Assembly: GCF_900460215.1 (NCBI RefSeq)
Contig: NZ_UHIA01000003.1
Coordinates: forward strand, 1-64,000
Direction of reading: 5' to 3'
DNA: 64,000 nt
DNA from: Suttonella indologenes
Lineage (GTDB): Bacteria; Pseudomonadota; Gammaproteobacteria; Cardiobacteriales; Cardiobacteriaceae
Below, in pieces: positions 60,632 to 64,000 of this stretch. The first letter of the stretch is position 1. Each line of letters opens with the position of its first letter. Made by a program: the position numbers and the translations under genes. Under the pieces are notes generated by a model that searched no databases, was not told the DNA's origin, and was given only the letters and a program-made list of their open reading frames with translations.

Positions 60632-62684
60632 TTAAATCGGCGCCTCGCTGAAATCATAATTAAAGTTGGCAAGCGGCGGTACGATGCCGTCGCCTTGCAG
60701 AATTTGCAAATCATAAGGCCAAACGCGCGACAGCTGCGCCGGAGATTCCATGTGATCGACAATCAAAGTGGCATGATGCTCTTCGGCATAACCTTTAATC
60801 GCTTCCATAAAGCGCGGCTCTTCATCTTCGTCAAAGGTATCAATCTCGCGCATATCCAGCTTGATAACATCCGGCTTGATGCGTCCGAAGATTTCTTTGA
60901 TTTCCTCGTCAAAACGCGCGATTTCCGTAATCGCCACTCTGGCGCCCAAAGGGCGCATTTTTTCTGCTAAACGCAGCAGACCGCTAAAGGCATTGGTCGC
61001 ACCGTCCAAACTGATTTCCAAGACAATTTGCTGCGGCGCAATACCGGTTTGCTTCAGCTGATTGGCAAGCCAATCCGGAAATTCCTCATCGTTCAAGGCA
61101 TCATTGCTCAGCGATAAAAAGCCGATCAGATGCCGCTGATCACCGTCATAAGATAAGACATCCTGACAGAATTGGCGGACTTTGAGTCGGTCCAACTGCC
61201 GCCCCAAGCCGTAGCGGTCGGCCAATTGCAGCATCATATCCAATTCCATTTCTTCTTCCATTTCTTCCGCTGTCGCCAAAATATTAATTCGGGTGGCAAA
61301 GCGCGGCACGCCGTCGGGCTCTAACATGGTAATCGGCTGATAGAGGAAGTTAATTTGGTTATTATCCAATAATTTATTAATCATATTTAAGCGGCGTTCA
61401 TCTTTGCGCGACATATCTGCCGCCGCCGGCTCCGCCACCCGATCTTTACCCTGCCCCAAAGCCAAACCGCGTACGGCACGGAAGCTTTTCGCAATCAAGT
61501 CTTCATAGTCGCTGTCTTTACGCACTTCCTGCATGCCCGCAAAAGTATGCGGATGAATCAGACGGCCGATATTTTCCGGCACCAATTCGTCTAAATTGGC
61601 GACCAAATTTTGCACGCGCGTAATCGCTTGTTCTTTATCGCCGTCAATCCACAATACTAGGGCATCGTCGGTAAATCGCGCCATTTCTGTCGACGGCGGC
61701 AACAAACGCTGCGCCGTTTCCGCCACGCTGTGCATCAAGATTTCAGCAGGTTTGTAGCCGTCTTTTTGCAAGACTTCGCGGTAATTTTCCAGCCATAAAT
61801 AAATCCAAACGCCCAAAAACTGATTTTCCGAACGCTCTTGGGTCTGCGTGATAGAAGCTTTTAAAATATTGCCTACCCCTAAACCTGTGGTCGGGTCTAC
61901 ACCGCCGCCTCCGCCCGCACTGGCATTGCGCAAATACATCTGCACCGCATCTTCGCCGCGGAATTTCACTTGACTGACCTGTGCAGTAAGCTCTAATTTG
62001 CCGTCTTCATTATCGTGAAATTCGAGTTTCTCGCTCGGCACGACGTCTTTTTCCATTGCTAATTTCATCAATTGCTTCACATTACGCTCGGATTTCAGCG
62101 GCACAAAACTCATAATGGTTAAGGACTCAAGCGCCGCCTTATCTTTGACTTTGAATAAGCGTAAAAAGGCAGGATTGGCATCTAAGAACAAACCGTCCTG
62201 CAAATAGCAAATAGCAAATAGGATCGGGCAAATCATCAAACAAACGCTGATAACGCTGTTCCACCCCCTGCAAATGATGCTCTGCATGAATCATCGCCGC
62301 TTCATTGGCATGAAGACGCATCACATGTTGGACGGCGCGAATCGCAGTCAGTAAATCGCGGCGTGCGCTGACGAATTCCGCCCCTAATTTCACATAAGTG
62401 TCGCTGCCGCTTTGCCAATCCGGCGCTACGGTCAAAACAGGAATATGCCGTCCCAAGCGGTGCAGAAGCTGCTTGACTTTATCCATGCTCGGCAAGCTCT
62501 CATCCACCGACAGGACAATCAAATCCGCACGATAATCTTTTAAAACATTTTCCACTTCTTCAAGCGTATCCGCCGTTTTCTCTTGCGTAAAGAAAAACCG
62601 CTGCACCCCTTTTTGGAAAGCATTCAACCATTCCATATCGCGGCTGATAAAGAGCAAAGAACAGGTTTGTTTTTGGTCTGACAT
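60632..62684 (-). CDS. FimX-like REC-PAS-GGDEF-EAL protein, frameshifted by a 7-bp repeat
   Basis: From the ATG at 62682-62684 (AGGATTTTC before it) the first frame encodes a response-regulator-like domain (about 1-130) and the start of a PAS domain (QRYQRLFDDLPDPICYL). Three copies of a 7-bp unit then shift the frame. The neighbouring frame continues YLQDGLFLDANPAFLRLFKV through a degenerate GGDEF (FTDDALVLW in place of GGDEF) and a degenerate EAL domain (FLYQPITM, then DVIKLDMREID). Two copies would give one open frame of about 680 codons. The layout matches FimX, a c-di-GMP-binding regulator of type IV pili; as read, the gene is off. A SMART hit alone would miss the join. Confidence 0.85.
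62201..62221 (+). repeat. Heptanucleotide tandem repeat (CAAATAG)x3, putative phase switch
   Basis: Three perfect copies of CAAATAG (CTATTTG on the coding strand) lie in the PAS-coding part of the FimX-like gene. Each added copy shifts the frame by one. With two copies the reading is DPICYLQDGLFLDAN, a normal PAS sequence. Confidence 0.9.
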
Positions 62685-62857
62685 GAAAATCCTTTCAAAT
62701 GAATAACGGCTGCGCAAAAGCAAAAAGCAAGCCATGACGAAAAATGTGACTATGATAACAGAATTCGCTCCCTGCTATAGAGCGCAATTTCTCTGCGAGT
62801 TTATTCGTCGCCATAGAACCGCTATAATCCGCGCATTATCTTATAAAGAGAAAGACT

Positions 62858-63874
62858 ATGGCTTTTTTAGACAATGCCCTGACCCAATCCTTGGATTTGC
62901 GCACTCCCCTTTGGCAAGCTCCCCTGCCCTTTGAACTCATCAGTTCGCAGACGACGGGAGAAATCAGCGCAGCAGGCGCTTTAGGCATCATCACCATCGG
63001 CGAAAGCGGCAATTGCCGGCAATTACAAGACGCCCTTGCACAATACGGCGAATATCATCAGCAGCCCGGCATCTGCTTTAGCCACCGCCTGCCGCAATCC
63101 CCGCATTGGCAAATACCGCAGGACGCGCAAGGACAGCTGCAACACTTGGCGCATCAATATCAAATCGATTATCCCTTGCCGAAAAACGATCATTTTTTAG
63201 ACCTACTCGATACGGCCATACAAGCTTCGCCGCGTCTAATCGGTTTTGCCAACGGTATTCCCGAAAAAGACACCATCGCCTTTATTCAATCGCAGCAAAT
63301 TCCCACTTTCGCTATTTGCCACAGCGTTGCCGAAGCGATTGCCGCTGCCGATTTTGGCATTGATTATTTAGTCTTGCAAGGCGTCGAAGCCGGCGGCGAG
63401 CAGCATCGTTTTGAAAACGCCCTGCCCGAATTACGACAAAGCGCTTTGGCGCTCCTGCAGCAAGTCCGCAATCATGTGTCCCTGCCGATTGTTTTATGGG
63501 GCGATTTCACCCACGGCGCCGATATTGTCGGCGCTCTACTTGCCGGTGCACAGGCAGTGATGCTTGACCGCCCGCTGCTACAATGCACGCTGTCCGCCGA
63601 ACAAATCGAAGTTCTTAAAAAAAGCAGCGAATACGATTTCCGCACAGATTACCGCTTCACGAACCGTGCCCTGCGTTATCTGCCGATAAAGACGGACACG
63701 CCGAATCTGGATTATCTCGATCCTATGCTGCGCCAAGTCTTCATGGAGCACTATTTCAGACAATATCCTGAAGCCAAACCGCTGAGCATGAGCGTCAGCG
63801 CCAATCAGCTTCCCACAACGCTCCATCAGCTCTTAAACAGCCTCAACGAGCAAATGCGGCACTATCTTGGCTAA
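62858..63874 (+). CDS. Nitronate monooxygenase-like flavoprotein
   Basis: The 338-residue TIM-barrel protein resembles nitronate monooxygenases/2-nitropropane dioxygenases: APLPFELISSQTTGEISAAG at the start, LVLQGVEAGGEQHRF, and GADIVGALLAGAQAVML in the FMN phosphate-binding region. It is divergent from earlier family members, so the substrate is uncertain. A TATAAT at 62823-62828 precedes it. AAAGAGAAAGACT precedes the ATG. The mnmC start overlaps its end. Confidence 0.75.
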   Translation: MAFLDNALTQSLDLRTPLWQAPLPFELISSQTTGEISAAGALGIITIGESGNCRQLQDALAQYGEYHQQPGICFSHRLPQSPHWQIPQDAQGQLQHLAHQYQIDYPLPKNDHFLDLLDTAIQASPRLIGFANGIPEKDTIAFIQSQQIPTFAICHSVAEAIAAADFGIDYLVLQGVEAGGEQHRFENALPELRQSALALLQQVRNHVSLPIVLWGDFTHGADIVGALLAGAQAVMLDRPLLQCTLSAEQIEVLKKSSEYDFRTDYRFTNRALRYLPIKTDTPNLDYLDPMLRQVFMEHYFRQYPEAKPLSMSVSANQLPTTLHQLLNSLNEQMRHYLG

Positions 63875-64000
63875 ACTACTGGATTACGCGCAGATTGAAT
63901 ACGACAGCAACAGTCTGCGCAATAGGCTCTACGGCGATATTTATTTCAATCCGCAACAAGGCTTTGCCGAAAGCGAACATGTGTTTATCCGCGGCAACCG
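63867..64000 (+). CDS. mnmC: MnmC N-terminus (tRNA wobble-uridine modification), partial
   Basis: The frame reads MAKLLDYAQIEYDSNSLRNR, then LYGDIYFNPQQGFAESEHVF and IRGNR to the window edge. This matches the MnmC start (E-x-x-x-x-G-x-P-x-S-x-x-x-x-D-x-Y-F-x-x-x-x-G-x-x-E). The likely start is TTG at 63867, overlapping the upstream gene. Only 44 codons are visible. Confidence 0.6.
   Translation, partial: MAKLLDYAQIEYDSNSLRNRLYGDIYFNPQQGFAESEHVFIRGN

Overview
The window looks like a chromosomal segment of a gammaproteobacterium, probably an oral or mucosal one of the Cardiobacteriales type. Supporting signs are the yibN-grxC gene order, a FimX-like twitching regulator, a cydDCABX block, a Pro-Arg-His tRNA cluster and a Rep/RecD repair repertoire. 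Two Neisseriaceae-like signals complicate the placement: about 108-bp Correia-like TATAGTC/GACTATA elements across the window, and Simonsiella-dialect DNA-uptake words confined, as far as I could see, to the first 2.4 kb. I cannot name the species.

1-8.1 kb: a type III-B CRISPR-Cas locus. On the minus strand, read from the divergent control region at 5580-5708, it holds csx16 (putative ring nuclease), cas6, a CARF-HEPN ribonuclease of the DxTHG type, cmr1, cmr2/cas10 and the start of cmr3. On the plus strand it holds cas2, cas1, a second cas2-like gene, and an array of 10 identical 36-bp repeats. Cas10 keeps the GGDD cyclase motif but starts without an HD nuclease domain. The layout therefore suggests a cyclic-oligoadenylate signalling system: Cas10 makes the signal, the CARF-HEPN protein is the RNase, and Csx16 is the off switch. 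cmr2 and cmr3 as given carry a cluster of single-base indels, mostly in homopolymers. This is either decay or poor sequence at a contig end.

8.2-31 kb: housekeeping and accessory genes. These are a HAD hydrolase, a LemA/TPM envelope operon, yibN-grxC, a Lol lipoprotein-release pair, a DMT transporter gene destroyed by a Correia-like element, a siderophore-type ABC importer, an AEC transporter, a large membrane protein, an atypical bdhA (2,3-butanediol dehydrogenase), recD, sotB, dnaQ, a TlpA-like/PCuAC copper-chaperone pair, and a glycerate kinase plus GntP permease operon.

31-47.9 kb: flavin reductase and Nudix genes, two identical tRNA-Lys genes, tRNA-His/Arg/Pro, TRAP permease subunits, a LOG protein, ogt with a 50% acidic small protein, an SLC13 permease, a copper module (cueR divergent from copZ-copA, with a textbook 19-bp-spacer promoter), and mesX-mesD, a folate-independent methionine synthase pair. 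The stretch 39.9-41.5 kb is a graveyard of nested small elements and gene fragments.

48-64 kb: rep, an MFS transporter, ydiJ, the full cytochrome bd operon cydD-cydC-cydA-cydB-cydX (including an unlisted 40-codon cydX), a FimX-like degenerate GGDEF-EAL gene broken by a third copy of a 7-bp tandem repeat (a likely phase switch), a nitronate monooxygenase-like gene and the start of mnmC.
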